Shown here: positions 1 to 7,619 of the stretch, in pieces
Layout: each line of letters opens with the position of its first letter
Numbering within the stretch: position 1 is the stretch's first letter
Origin: Lachnospiraceae bacterium UBA4348
GTDB taxonomy: Bacteria > Bacillota > Clostridia > Lachnospirales > Lachnospiraceae
Length of the DNA: 8,277 bases
Direction: 5' to 3'
Assembly: GCA_002394165.1 (NCBI GenBank)
Contig: DGTA01000141.1
Location: 1-8,277, forward strand
Translations under genes and position numbers: made by a program
Notes under the pieces: model-generated
Databases searched by the model: none
What the model saw: only the letters and a program-made list of their open reading frames with translations
What the model was told of the DNA's origin: nothing

Positions 1-2
1 TG

Positions 3-851
3 GGGCTCAAGACCCACTGCAAGATTACGCTGGTCGTGAGGCGGGAGGAGGACGGCATCCGCAGATATGTCCACCTAGGCACCGGCAACTACAACGATTC
101 CACCGCCAAGCTCTACACGGACTGCGGTATCCTTACCTGCAAGGATTCCATCGGGGAGGATGCGACGGCCGTGTTCAACATGCTTTCGGGTTATTCGGAG
201 CCGAAACGCTGGAACAAGCTTGCCCTGGCGCCCATCTGGCTTCGCAAGCGCTTCCTCTACCTGATCGGGAGAGAGACAGAGCATGCACTGGAAGGCCGTG
301 AGGCCAGGATCATCGCCAAGATGAATTCGCTCTGCGACCAGGAGATCATCGCGGCCCTGTACCGCGCCAGCTGCGCCGGCGTGAAGATCGATCTCATCGT
401 CCGCGGTATCTGCTGCCTGAAGGTGGGGATCCCCGGTGTGAGCGAGAACATCACGGTCCGCTCACTGGTGGGCGCCTTCCTGGAGCATGCCAGGATATTC
501 TATTTTGAGAACGGCGGCTACAGTGAGCTGTATATGGGAAGCGCCGACTGGATGCCCAGGAACCTGGACAGACGCGTGGAGATCCTCTTCCCGGTGGAGG
601 ACGAGGACCTGAAAAAGCAGGTGCTTCACATTCTTGAGGTCCAGCTGGCGGATACCTTGAAGGCCCGTGTGCTGACGGACAAAAATGTCTACGAACGCAT
701 TGACCGCAGGGGAAAGGTGCTGCTTTGCGCACAGGATGAATTCTGCCGCGAAGCGGTGGAAAATGCGCCTGCCAAGGCGGACCCGGCCAGGTCGAGAGTG
801 TTTATCCCGGCCGAGCCGCTCCCGGATCCCGAGGAGGAAGACGGGGTATAA
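3..851 (+). CDS. ppk1: Polyphosphate kinase 1, C-terminal part (5' end outside window)
   Basis: Polyphosphate kinase reversibly transfers the gamma phosphate of ATP to inorganic polyphosphate. The reading frame is open from the left edge, so the N-terminal and head domains are missing; 282 codons remain of a family usually near 700 residues. The visible part holds the two phospholipase-D-like C-terminal domains. The motif KTHCK (His codon 15-17) and the motif FLEHARIF (His codon 486-488) lie exactly 157 residues apart, the spacing of the E. coli autophosphorylated His435 and the second catalytic His592. YVHLGTGNYN near the start and MGSADWMPRNLDRRVEILFP near 536-597 are further family signatures. 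A Pro/Glu/Asp-rich tail of about 40 residues ends the protein. The internal GTG at 36 is not a real start. The stop lies 42 nt before the preferred ispG start on the same strand, suggesting cotranscription. Confidence 0.96.
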   Translation, partial: GLKTHCKITLVVRREEDGIRRYVHLGTGNYNDSTAKLYTDCGILTCKDSIGEDATAVFNMLSGYSEPKRWNKLALAPIWLRKRFLYLIGRETEHALEGREARIIAKMNSLCDQEIIAALYRASCAGVKIDLIVRGICCLKVGIPGVSENITVRSLVGAFLEHARIFYFENGGYSELYMGSADWMPRNLDRRVEILFPVEDEDLKKQVLHILEVQLADTLKARVLTDKNVYERIDRRGKVLLCAQDEFCREAVENAPAKADPARSRVFIPAEPLPDPEEEDGV

Positions 852-853
852 AA

Positions 854-876
854 CGGCTCTCTTCGGATGAGAGCCG
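854..876 (+). promoter_or_regulatory. Perfect 8-bp hairpin between ppk1 and the ispG ribosome binding site
   Basis: CGGCTCTC (854-861) and GAGAGCCG (869-876) are exact reverse complements around a 7-nt loop. The hairpin starts 2 nt after the ppk1 stop codon and ends 4 nt before the AAGGAG site of ispG. No T-run follows, so it does not look like a classical intrinsic terminator. An mRNA stabilising or processing structure that separates the two genes' expression is a reasonable inference. The sequence proves only the potential stem. Confidence 0.6.
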
Positions 877-880
877 GACA

Positions 881-886
881 AAGGAG
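881..886 (+). promoter_or_regulatory. Ribosome binding site that sets the ispG start
   Basis: AAGGAG lies 7 nt upstream of the ATG at 894, an ideal spacing. The earlier in-frame ATG at 867 falls inside the preceding hairpin and has no comparable site upstream. This decides the start at 894. Confidence 0.8.
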
Positions 887-893
887 ACAGGAA

Positions 894-1949
894 ATGTACA
901 GAGATCATACCAGGACGGTCAAGATCGGCGACAAGGTGATCGGGGGAGGAAATCCTATCCTGATCCAGTCCATGACCAATACCAGAACAGATGACATTGA
1001 GGCAACCGTTGCCCAGATCGAGGCGCTGACGAACGCCGGATGCGAGATCATCCGGTGTGCGGTCCCGGATAACGAGGCGGCGCTGGCCCTGAAGGAGATC
1101 CGAAGGAGGATCCGTATCCCGCTGGTCGCAGATATTCATTTCGATTACCGGCTGGCGATCGCCGCGGTCGAGAACGGCGCCGACAAGATCAGGATCAACC
1201 CCGGAAATATCGGTTCTGAGGACCGGGTGCGCAGCGTCGTCTCGGCCGCCAGGGAGAGAAACATCCCCATCCGTGTCGGGGTGAACAGCGGCTCCCTTGA
1301 AAAGGAGCTGGTAGTCAGATACGGCGGCGTCACCGCCCAGGGATTGGTGGAATCGGCGCTTGCGAAGGCCGCCATGATCGAGGATATGGGCTACGACAAT
1401 CTGGTGATCAGCATCAAGTCATCCGATGTCCTTATGTGTGCCCAGGCCCATGAGCTGATCGCCGAGCGTACGGATCATCCGCTTCATGTCGGCATTACCG
1501 AGGCGGGAGGGATCATCGCCGGGAATATCAAATCGGCGGTCGGGCTTAGCCTGATCCTGTCCAAAGGGATCGGGGATACGATCCGCGTCTCCCTGACCGG
1601 TGACCCGGTGGAGGAGATCCGGTCGGCGAAGCTGATCCTGCGCACCCTCGGCCTGAGGAAGGGCGGGATAGAAGTGGTATCGTGTCCGACGTGCGGACGT
1701 ACGCAGATCGACCTGATCGGCCTTGCCTCCAGGGTGGAGGAGATGACGAGGGATCTTCCCCTTGACCTGAAAGTGGCCGTGATGGGCTGCGTGGTGAACG
1801 GACCCGGGGAAGCGAAGGAAGCCGACCTTGGGATCGCGGGCGGAAAAGGCAGCGGACTGCTGATCAAAAAGGGCGAAGTCGTCAGGACCGTCCCCGAGGA
1901 TGAACTGCTGGGGGCGCTGATGGATGAGCTTAACGCCTGGAACGGATAA
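894..1949 (+). CDS. ispG: 4-hydroxy-3-methylbut-2-en-1-yl diphosphate synthase (IspG/GcpE)
   Basis: IspG is the penultimate enzyme of the MEP isoprenoid pathway. It reductively converts methylerythritol cyclodiphosphate to HMBPP, using a [4Fe-4S] cluster in the cytoplasm. The 351-residue protein has the short bacterial form: a TIM-barrel part opening with GGGNPILIQSMTNT, then a C-terminal cluster domain. The cluster ligands are visible as CPTCGRT (Cys264, Cys267) and MGCVVNGPGE (Cys299, Glu306). The spacings of 32 and 7 residues match Cys273, Cys305 and Glu312 of the E. coli enzyme. ADIHFDYRLA and INPGNIG are further signatures. The start at 894 is chosen for its ribosome binding site; an in-frame ATG at 867 would add nine residues. 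polC starts 21 nt after the stop, an arrangement known from clostridia, so the two are almost certainly cotranscribed. Confidence 0.97.
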   Translation: MYRDHTRTVKIGDKVIGGGNPILIQSMTNTRTDDIEATVAQIEALTNAGCEIIRCAVPDNEAALALKEIRRRIRIPLVADIHFDYRLAIAAVENGADKIRINPGNIGSEDRVRSVVSAARERNIPIRVGVNSGSLEKELVVRYGGVTAQGLVESALAKAAMIEDMGYDNLVISIKSSDVLMCAQAHELIAERTDHPLHVGITEAGGIIAGNIKSAVGLSLILSKGIGDTIRVSLTGDPVEEIRSAKLILRTLGLRKGGIEVVSCPTCGRTQIDLIGLASRVEEMTRDLPLDLKVAVMGCVVNGPGEAKEADLGIAGGKGSGLLIKKGEVVRTVPEDELLGALMDELNAWNG

Positions 1950-1970
1950 TCAGATTTTGCGGAGCGAAAC

Positions 1971-4900
1971 ATGACAAAAGGTTTTTTTGAGATATTTGAA
2001 AAAGTCCGGGTATCTGATGACTGCAGGGCTTTTCTTGAGACAGCGTCCATCACGAAGGTGACGGTGAACAAAAGCCGCACGATGGTGCATGTCTATCTTG
2101 AATCGGACCGCCTGATCCCCAGGGAGTATATCTCTGAGGCCCAGAAGGAGCTCAGGAAAATGCTCTTTCCCGGCGATGAGAAGATCACGCTGCGGATCAT
2201 CGAAAAGTTCCACCTGTCCGCCCAGTACAATGCCAGGGTGCTGATGGACGCCTACAAGGACAGTATCCTGTTCGAACTTAAAGAACATAATATTTTTTTA
2301 TATCAGCTGTTTAAGAACGCGCTGCTTTCGTTTACGGAAGACAGCGCTCTTTCCATGGAACTGGAAGATTCCGTGATCACCAGGCAGTATATGGACGAAC
2401 TTGATCACATCCTCACCAAGATCTTCTGCGACCGCTGCGGCCAGGACTTTAAACTGACCATTACGCTCCGGGAGCATAAGAATAGCCGCCGGAGCGAGAT
2501 CAACCGGCAGATCATCTCGGAGGAAGTGACGCAGATCAGCAGGCGCCTGGAAGAGAACAGGACGGCGCCGGCGGCGGAGGAAGAGCCTCCCGCTGCGGAT
2601 AAGTCCGAAGAGAATAAACCCGAGAAGAAACGGGAGAAGAAATCCGAGAAGAACGGCCGGAAGTTTGAAGGAAAGCGGACTCCCGAGAGGAACCGCCCGA
2701 CCGATCCGAACATGATCCTGGGCCGGGATTTCGATACGGAGCCCATCACTCTTGACCAGATCATCCATGAGATGGGTGAGGTCACTGTGCGCGGGCAGAT
2801 CACGCTGATCGAGATGCGCCAGATCAGGGGAGAGAAGACGATCGTCACCATCGAGCTGACAGACTTTACCGACTCTATCACCGCCAAGCTTTTTGTGCCC
2901 AACGATATGCTTGACGATCTGAAGAGCCGCGGGCTTGCGGAAAAGGCCTTCATCAAGATAAAGGGCGTCACGACGGTCGACCGCTACGACGGGCAGCTGA
3001 CCATCGCGTCCGTCTCGGGGATCAGGAAGATCCCTGATTTCCGTGAGATCAGGATGGACACCTGGCCGGAAAAAAGAGTGGAACTTCACTGCCATACCAA
3101 GATGAGCGACATGGACGCGGTGAGCGATGTCAAGGATATCGTCACAAGAGCCATCAGCTGGGGGCACAGCGCCCTGGCAGTGACGGACCACGGGGTCGTG
3201 CAGGCCTTTCCGGATGCGAGCCATGCCCTGCCCAAGGGATCTGATTTCAAAGTGATCTACGGGATGGAAGGTTATCTGGTGGACGATGAACTGGCCTTGT
3301 GCGTGAATCCGAAGGGACAGGCCCTCGACGGAGATTTTGTCGTCTTTGATATTGAAACGACAGGTTTTTCGCCGGTCAGCTCAAAGATCATCGAGATCGG
3401 CGCTGTCAAGGTGAGCGGCGGGAAGATAACGGACCGCTTCAGCACGTTCGTCAATCCCGGTGTGCCCATTCCCTACCGCATCGAGCAGCTGACGAGCATC
3501 AGCGACCAGATGGTCATCGATGCGCCGCCGATCGAAAAGGTGCTGCCCGATTTTCTCGCGTTCTGCGAGGGGAGTGTGCTGGTCGCCCACAATGCGGCCT
3601 TTGACATGAATTTTATCATCCAGAACTGTGAGAGGCAGGGACTGCCTTCTGAGTTTACCTACGCGGATACGCTGATGATGGCCAGGGTGCTGCTTCCCGG
3701 GCTCCACCGCTTCAAACTCGATACGGTGGCCAAGGCGGTCGGTGTTGAACTGGGACATCATCACAGGGCCGTGGATGATGCCGAGTGCACGGCCATGATC
3801 TTTGTCCATTTCCTTAAACAGATGGAGGAGATGGGCATCACGGATACGGACGGCATGAACAGCCTGGTCCGCTCGGGACCGGACCTTGTCCGGAAACTGC
3901 CCTATTACCATGTGATCATGCTGGCCCGGAACGATGTGGGGAGAGTCAATCTCTACCGTCTGGTCTCCGAGTCGCACCTGAAATACTTCAGCAAAAGACC
4001 GAGGATCCCCAAAAGCCTGCTGCGCAGATACCGCGAAGGGCTGCTCATCGGGTCCGCCTGCGAGGCGGGAGAACTGTACCGGGCGATCGTCCGCGGTGCG
4101 GGCGAGCAGGAGCTGTCATCCATCGTCGAATTCTACGATTTTCTCGAGATCCAGCCCCTGGGCAATAATATGTTCATGACCAGGGACGACCAGGATGAGC
4201 CCAAGACGGTGGAGGACCTGAAGAACTTTAACAGGAAGATCATCGAGCTTGGCAGGCAGTTCGGGAAACTGACGGCGGCCACCTGCGACGTGCATTTCCT
4301 TGATCCGGAGGATGAGATCTACCGCAGGATCATCATGGCGGGGAAGGGCTTTAAGGATTTTGACGACCAGCCGCCTCTCTACCTGCGCACAACTGAGGAG
4401 ATGCTCAGGGAATTTGAATATCTCGGGGAAGATACGGCCAGAGAGGTCGTGATCACCAACACTAACCTGATCGCCGGTATGTGTGAGAAGATCTCCCCGG
4501 TCAGGCCGGACAAGTGTCCGCCGGTGATCGAGAACTCCGACGGGATGCTCAGGGATATCTGCTACAGCAAAGCTCACGAGATCTATGGTGAGAACCTCCC
4601 CGAGGTGGTGGCCGCCAGGCTGGAGAGAGAACTGAACTCGATCATTTCGAACGGCTTTGCGGTCATGTATATCATCGCCCAGAAGCTGGTATGGAAATCG
4701 AATGCGGACGGATACCTGGTCGGGTCAAGGGGATCGGTCGGATCTTCCTTTGTGGCTACTATGGCCGGAATCACCGAGGTCAATCCTCTGAGCCCGCATT
4801 ATTACTGCACAAATTGTCACTGGTCAGACTTTGATTCGGATGAAGTGAAGCGCTTCTCCGGAATGGCCGGCTGTGACATGCCCGACAAGGTCTGCCCGGT

Positions 4901-6413
4901 GTGCGGCACGCCTCTGAAAAAGGAGGGCTTTGATATCCCCTTTGAGACGTTCCTCGGCTTTAAGGGAAACAAGGAGCCGGATATCGACCTGAACTTCTCA
5001 GGCGAATATCAGTCCAAAGCCCATAAGTACACCGAGGTGATCTTCGGGGCCGGCCAGACGTTCCGCGCGGGGACGATCGGAACACTGGCGGACAGGACTG
5101 CCTACGGCTTTGTCAAAAAGTATTATGAGGAAAAAGGAGTGGTCAAGCGTCCGTGCGAGATCAACCGGATCGTTCGCGGGTGCACCGGCGTGCGCCGTTC
5201 GACCGGACAGCATCCGGGAGGGATCATTGTCCTTCCTTATGGGGAGGATATCAATTCCTTCACCCCGGTGCAGCATCCGGCCAATGATACGCAGACCGAT
5301 ATCATCACCACCCATTTTGACTATCATTCAATTGACCACAATCTGCTTAAGCTGGACATCCTCGGACACGATGATCCGACCATGATCCGCATGCTGGAGG
5401 ATCTGACCGGGCTTAATGCCAGGGAAGTCCCGCTTGATGACAAGGCGGTCATGTCTCTGTTCCAGAATACCGATGCCCTCGGCATCACGCCGGACCAGAT
5501 CGGCGGGTGTCCGCTCGGATCGCTGGGGATCCCTGAATTCGGTACGGAATTCGCCATCCAGATGCTGGTGGACACTTCCCCGCAGTATTTCTCGGATCTG
5601 GTCCGGATCGCAGGGCTGGCCCACGGTACGGATGTGTGGCTGGGAAATGCCCAGACGCTTATCCAGGAAGGGAAGGCGACGATCTCTACGGCCATCTGCA
5701 CCAGGGATGACATCATGATCTACCTGATCGACAAGGGTCTTGACAAGGAACTTTCCTTTACGATCATGGAAAGCGTCCGTAAAGGCAAAGGCCTTAAACC
5801 CGAGTGGGAAGAGGCTATGGTGGAGAACGGCGTGCCGGACTGGTATATCTGGTCCTGCAAAAAGATCAAATACATGTTCCCGAAGGCTCACGCGGCGGCT
5901 TACGTCATGATGGCCTGGCGCATTGCCTGGTTCAAGATCAATCATCCGCTGGCTTATTACGCTGCTTATTACTCGATCCGCGCGTCAGGCTTCGATTATG
6001 AGCTGATGTGCCGCGGCGAGGAACGTCTGCTGATGCACATGAGGGATTATGAGCAGCGCAGCAATGAGCTGAGCAAGAAAGAGGAAGATGAATACAAGGA
6101 CATGAAGGTAGTCCGCGAGATGTATGAGCGGGGCTTCGAGTTCATGCCCATCGAACTGGACAAAGTCCAGGCGACACGTTTCACGATCTGGGACGGGAAG
6201 CTGATGCCTTCTCTTTCTTCGATCGGCGGAATGGGAGACAAGGCGGCCGAATCAGTCGTTGAAGCCGTTAAGGACGGGCCCTTCCTCTCGAGGGAAGACT
6301 TCAGGGCCAGGACAAAGGTCAGCAAGACCATGTCGGATCTGCTCACTGACCTGGGGATTTTGAAGGATCTTCCTGAGTCAAACCAGATGTCGCTCTTTGA
6401 CATGATGGCCTGA
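1971..6413 (+). CDS. polC: DNA polymerase III PolC-type, alpha subunit with 3'-5' exonuclease
   Basis: PolC is the replicative polymerase of low-GC Gram-positive lineages, working at the fork with the beta clamp. Domains in order: N-terminal domain (about 1-190); a Glu/Lys/Pro-rich linker of low complexity (about 191-245); OB fold (about 270-352); first part of the PHP domain (His373, His375, Asp406-His407); inserted DEDDh exonuclease (Asp460, Glu462, Asp545, His598, Asp603); rest of the PHP domain; and the polymerase core. The core holds a zinc-finger-like cysteine set (Cys946, Cys949, Cys975, Cys978) and catalytic aspartates in EPDIDLNF (Asp1004, Asp1006) and LKLDILG (Asp1129). The C-terminus carries QMSLF at 1472-1476, a typical clamp-binding motif. 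At 1480 residues it is slightly longer than the roughly 1440 usual for the family. All key residues are present and no frameshift is seen. GGAG at 1961-1964 serves the ATG at 1971. Confidence 0.98.
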   Translation: MTKGFFEIFEKVRVSDDCRAFLETASITKVTVNKSRTMVHVYLESDRLIPREYISEAQKELRKMLFPGDEKITLRIIEKFHLSAQYNARVLMDAYKDSILFELKEHNIFLYQLFKNALLSFTEDSALSMELEDSVITRQYMDELDHILTKIFCDRCGQDFKLTITLREHKNSRRSEINRQIISEEVTQISRRLEENRTAPAAEEEPPAADKSEENKPEKKREKKSEKNGRKFEGKRTPERNRPTDPNMILGRDFDTEPITLDQIIHEMGEVTVRGQITLIEMRQIRGEKTIVTIELTDFTDSITAKLFVPNDMLDDLKSRGLAEKAFIKIKGVTTVDRYDGQLTIASVSGIRKIPDFREIRMDTWPEKRVELHCHTKMSDMDAVSDVKDIVTRAISWGHSALAVTDHGVVQAFPDASHALPKGSDFKVIYGMEGYLVDDELALCVNPKGQALDGDFVVFDIETTGFSPVSSKIIEIGAVKVSGGKITDRFSTFVNPGVPIPYRIEQLTSISDQMVIDAPPIEKVLPDFLAFCEGSVLVAHNAAFDMNFIIQNCERQGLPSEFTYADTLMMARVLLPGLHRFKLDTVAKAVGVELGHHHRAVDDAECTAMIFVHFLKQMEEMGITDTDGMNSLVRSGPDLVRKLPYYHVIMLARNDVGRVNLYRLVSESHLKYFSKRPRIPKSLLRRYREGLLIGSACEAGELYRAIVRGAGEQELSSIVEFYDFLEIQPLGNNMFMTRDDQDEPKTVEDLKNFNRKIIELGRQFGKLTAATCDVHFLDPEDEIYRRIIMAGKGFKDFDDQPPLYLRTTEEMLREFEYLGEDTAREVVITNTNLIAGMCEKISPVRPDKCPPVIENSDGMLRDICYSKAHEIYGENLPEVVAARLERELNSIISNGFAVMYIIAQKLVWKSNADGYLVGSRGSVGSSFVATMAGITEVNPLSPHYYCTNCHWSDFDSDEVKRFSGMAGCDMPDKVCPVCGTPLKKEGFDIPFETFLGFKGNKEPDIDLNFSGEYQSKAHKYTEVIFGAGQTFRAGTIGTLADRTAYGFVKKYYEEKGVVKRPCEINRIVRGCTGVRRSTGQHPGGIIVLPYGEDINSFTPVQHPANDTQTDIITTHFDYHSIDHNLLKLDILGHDDPTMIRMLEDLTGLNAREVPLDDKAVMSLFQNTDALGITPDQIGGCPLGSLGIPEFGTEFAIQMLVDTSPQYFSDLVRIAGLAHGTDVWLGNAQTLIQEGKATISTAICTRDDIMIYLIDKGLDKELSFTIMESVRKGKGLKPEWEEAMVENGVPDWYIWSCKKIKYMFPKAHAAAYVMMAWRIAWFKINHPLAYYAAYYSIRASGFDYELMCRGEERLLMHMRDYEQRSNELSKKEEDEYKDMKVVREMYERGFEFMPIELDKVQATRFTIWDGKLMPSLSSIGGMGDKAAESVVEAVKDGPFLSREDFRARTKVSKTMSDLLTDLGILKDLPESNQMSLFDMMA

Positions 6414-6458
6414 TCTGAATGAAATACCCCCTGTTTAAGGGCAGGAGATTTAGAAAAT

Positions 6459-6977
6459 ATGGGAAAAAGCATTATACTGATGGGATTTATGGGAAGCGGC
6501 AAGACAAGCACCGGCCTGGAACTGTCGGCGATGACCGGCCTGCCCCTCATCGATACCGACCAGGTGATCGAGGAGCAGGAAGGGAAAACGATCAGCCGGA
6601 TCTTTGCCGACAGCGGAGAGTGCTATTTCCGTGATCTCGAGACCGGACTGCTTGAAAAACTGTGCGGGAACGATAAGTCCTATGTGATCTCGATCGGCGG
6701 CGGCATGCCGGTACGCGAACAGAACCGGCAGCTTCTTAAACAGCTGGGAACAGTCGTCTATCTCACGGCATCGGATGAAGTCCTGGCCGCGAGGCTTCTG
6801 GGTGACACGACCAGGCCGCTGCTTGCCGATGGAGATCTCAGAGAGAAGATAAGGTCACTCAAAACCGCGAGGGAGGAGATGTACCGGAATCTGGCAGATC
6901 TCACGGTCGATACGGACGGTAAAGATCCGTCGGAGGCAGCCGGAATGATCGTCTCACTTGCATCACTTGACGCGTGA
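6459..6977 (+). CDS. aroK: Shikimate kinase
   Basis: Shikimate kinase phosphorylates the 3-hydroxyl of shikimate with ATP, the fifth step of the shikimate pathway to chorismate and the aromatic amino acids. The 172-residue length is normal. Visible elements are the P-loop GFMGSGKTS (residues 9-17), the substrate-binding DTD (Asp32, Asp34), Arg58 in the FRDLE segment, the GGG motif at 80-82, the lid segment with TTRPLL (Arg119), and a late Arg at 138. The start is fixed by the P-loop, which must lie near the N-terminus. AGGAG at 6443-6447 lies 11 nt upstream, a slightly long spacing. The gene follows polC after 45 nt on the same strand with no clear promoter or terminator between them. The symbol aroK is used for the family; distinguishing it from aroL is not meaningful here. 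Confidence 0.96.
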   Translation: MGKSIILMGFMGSGKTSTGLELSAMTGLPLIDTDQVIEEQEGKTISRIFADSGECYFRDLETGLLEKLCGNDKSYVISIGGGMPVREQNRQLLKQLGTVVYLTASDEVLAARLLGDTTRPLLADGDLREKIRSLKTAREEMYRNLADLTVDTDGKDPSEAAGMIVSLASLDA

Positions 6978-6990
6978 ACACCATTTATAC

Positions 6991-7019
6991 TTGAAAATGT
7001 ATATGGGATAGGTTAAAAT
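6991..7019 (+). promoter_or_regulatory. Sigma-A-type promoter upstream of efp
   Basis: TTGAAA at 6991-6996 and TAAAAT at 7014-7019 are separated by exactly 17 nt; each box matches the consensus at five of six positions. The 77-nt gap holding it is markedly AT-rich compared with the surrounding genes. Transcription would be expected to start near 7025, giving a leader of about 30 nt before the efp ATG. This suggests efp can be expressed apart from the upstream genes. Confidence 0.75.
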
Positions 7020-7038
7020 TAATTGATTTGTAAATTTG

Positions 7039-7045
7039 AAGGAGG
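7039..7045 (+). promoter_or_regulatory. Strong ribosome binding site of efp
   Basis: AAGGAGG is an extended Shine-Dalgarno sequence 9 nt before the ATG at 7055. It is the strongest in the window, which fits a highly expressed translation factor. Confidence 0.85.
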
Positions 7046-7054
7046 ATAAGATTT

Positions 7055-7612
7055 ATGATCTCAGCAGGCGATTTCAGAAACGGCATTACTCTGGAAATGG
7101 ATGGGAATATCTATCAGATCATTGAATTCCAGCATGTAAAACCCGGAAAGGGAGCTGCCTTTGTCAGGACGAAACTGAAAAATATCATCAACGGCGGCGT
7201 CGTTGAGAAATCGTTCCGTCCGACTGAAAAATTCCCGACAGCCCGTATCGACAGGGTTGATATGCAGTATCTGTATTCAGACGGAGACCTTTTCTATTTC
7301 ATGAACAATGAGACTTATGACCAGATCGCACTTAACGGCGAAACAGTCGGCGATGCCCTCAAGTTCGTCAAGGACAATGAGATGGTCAAGATCTGCTCCC
7401 ACAACGGCAATGTATTCGCGATCGAGCCGCCTCTGTTCGTTGAGCTTGAAGTGACAGAGACAGAGCCGGGCCTGAAGGGCGATACCGCTACCGGCGCGAC
7501 CAAGCCCGCCATCGTAGAGACCGGCGCACAGGTCATGGTTCCGCTGTTTGTCGAGATCGGTGACAAGCTTAAGATCGACACCAGATCCGGAGAATATCTG
7601 TCCAGAGTCTGA
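7055..7612 (+). CDS. efp: Translation elongation factor P
   Basis: EF-P binds ribosomes stalled at polyproline and similar sequences and promotes peptide bond formation. The 185-residue protein has the normal length and the three beta-barrel domains. The N-terminal KOW-like domain starts MISAGDFRNG and carries the loop HVKPGKGAAF, whose tip lysine is Lys32, the residue that is post-translationally modified in many bacteria. The middle OB domain includes the DMQYLYSDGD segment. The C-terminal OB domain includes the signature GLKGDTATGATKPA and ends GEYLSRV. No gene for a modification enzyme is visible, so the type of Lys32 modification cannot be told. The gene has its own promoter and a strong ribosome binding site. 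A long palindromic element begins about 8 nt after its stop codon. Confidence 0.98.
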   Translation: MISAGDFRNGITLEMDGNIYQIIEFQHVKPGKGAAFVRTKLKNIINGGVVEKSFRPTEKFPTARIDRVDMQYLYSDGDLFYFMNNETYDQIALNGETVGDALKFVKDNEMVKICSHNGNVFAIEPPLFVELEVTETEPGLKGDTATGATKPAIVETGAQVMVPLFVEIGDKLKIDTRSGEYLSRV

Positions 7613-7619
7613 TTATTAT

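Noticed and set aside
867..893. An earlier in-frame ATG that would extend IspG by nine residues.
   Set aside because: It lies inside the hairpin, lacks a ribosome binding site and adds residues not typical of the family. The ATG at 894 has AAGGAG at ideal spacing.
462..1139. A 225-codon minus-strand frame spanning ppk1 and ispG.
   Set aside because: It lies opposite two clearly conserved genes and crosses their boundary, and its translation has no recognisable family features.
1982..2299. Two runs of seven T in the 5' part of polC (near 1982-1988 and 2293-2299) as possible slippage or phase-variation sites.
   Set aside because: They encode ordinary codons in a frame that stays open for 1480 residues. 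For an essential polymerase, switching off by slippage is unlikely, and seven bases is short.
2298..3224. Long minus-strand open frames opposite polC (for example 308 codons here, and others at 3381-3977 and 5328-5945).
   Set aside because: These are shadow frames caused by the GC-rich codon use of polC. Their translations show no known domains, while the plus strand encodes a complete, well-conserved protein.
6419..6634. A 71-codon plus-strand frame beginning between polC and aroK.
   Set aside because: It overlaps the start of aroK in another frame, has no ribosome binding site and resembles no known protein.
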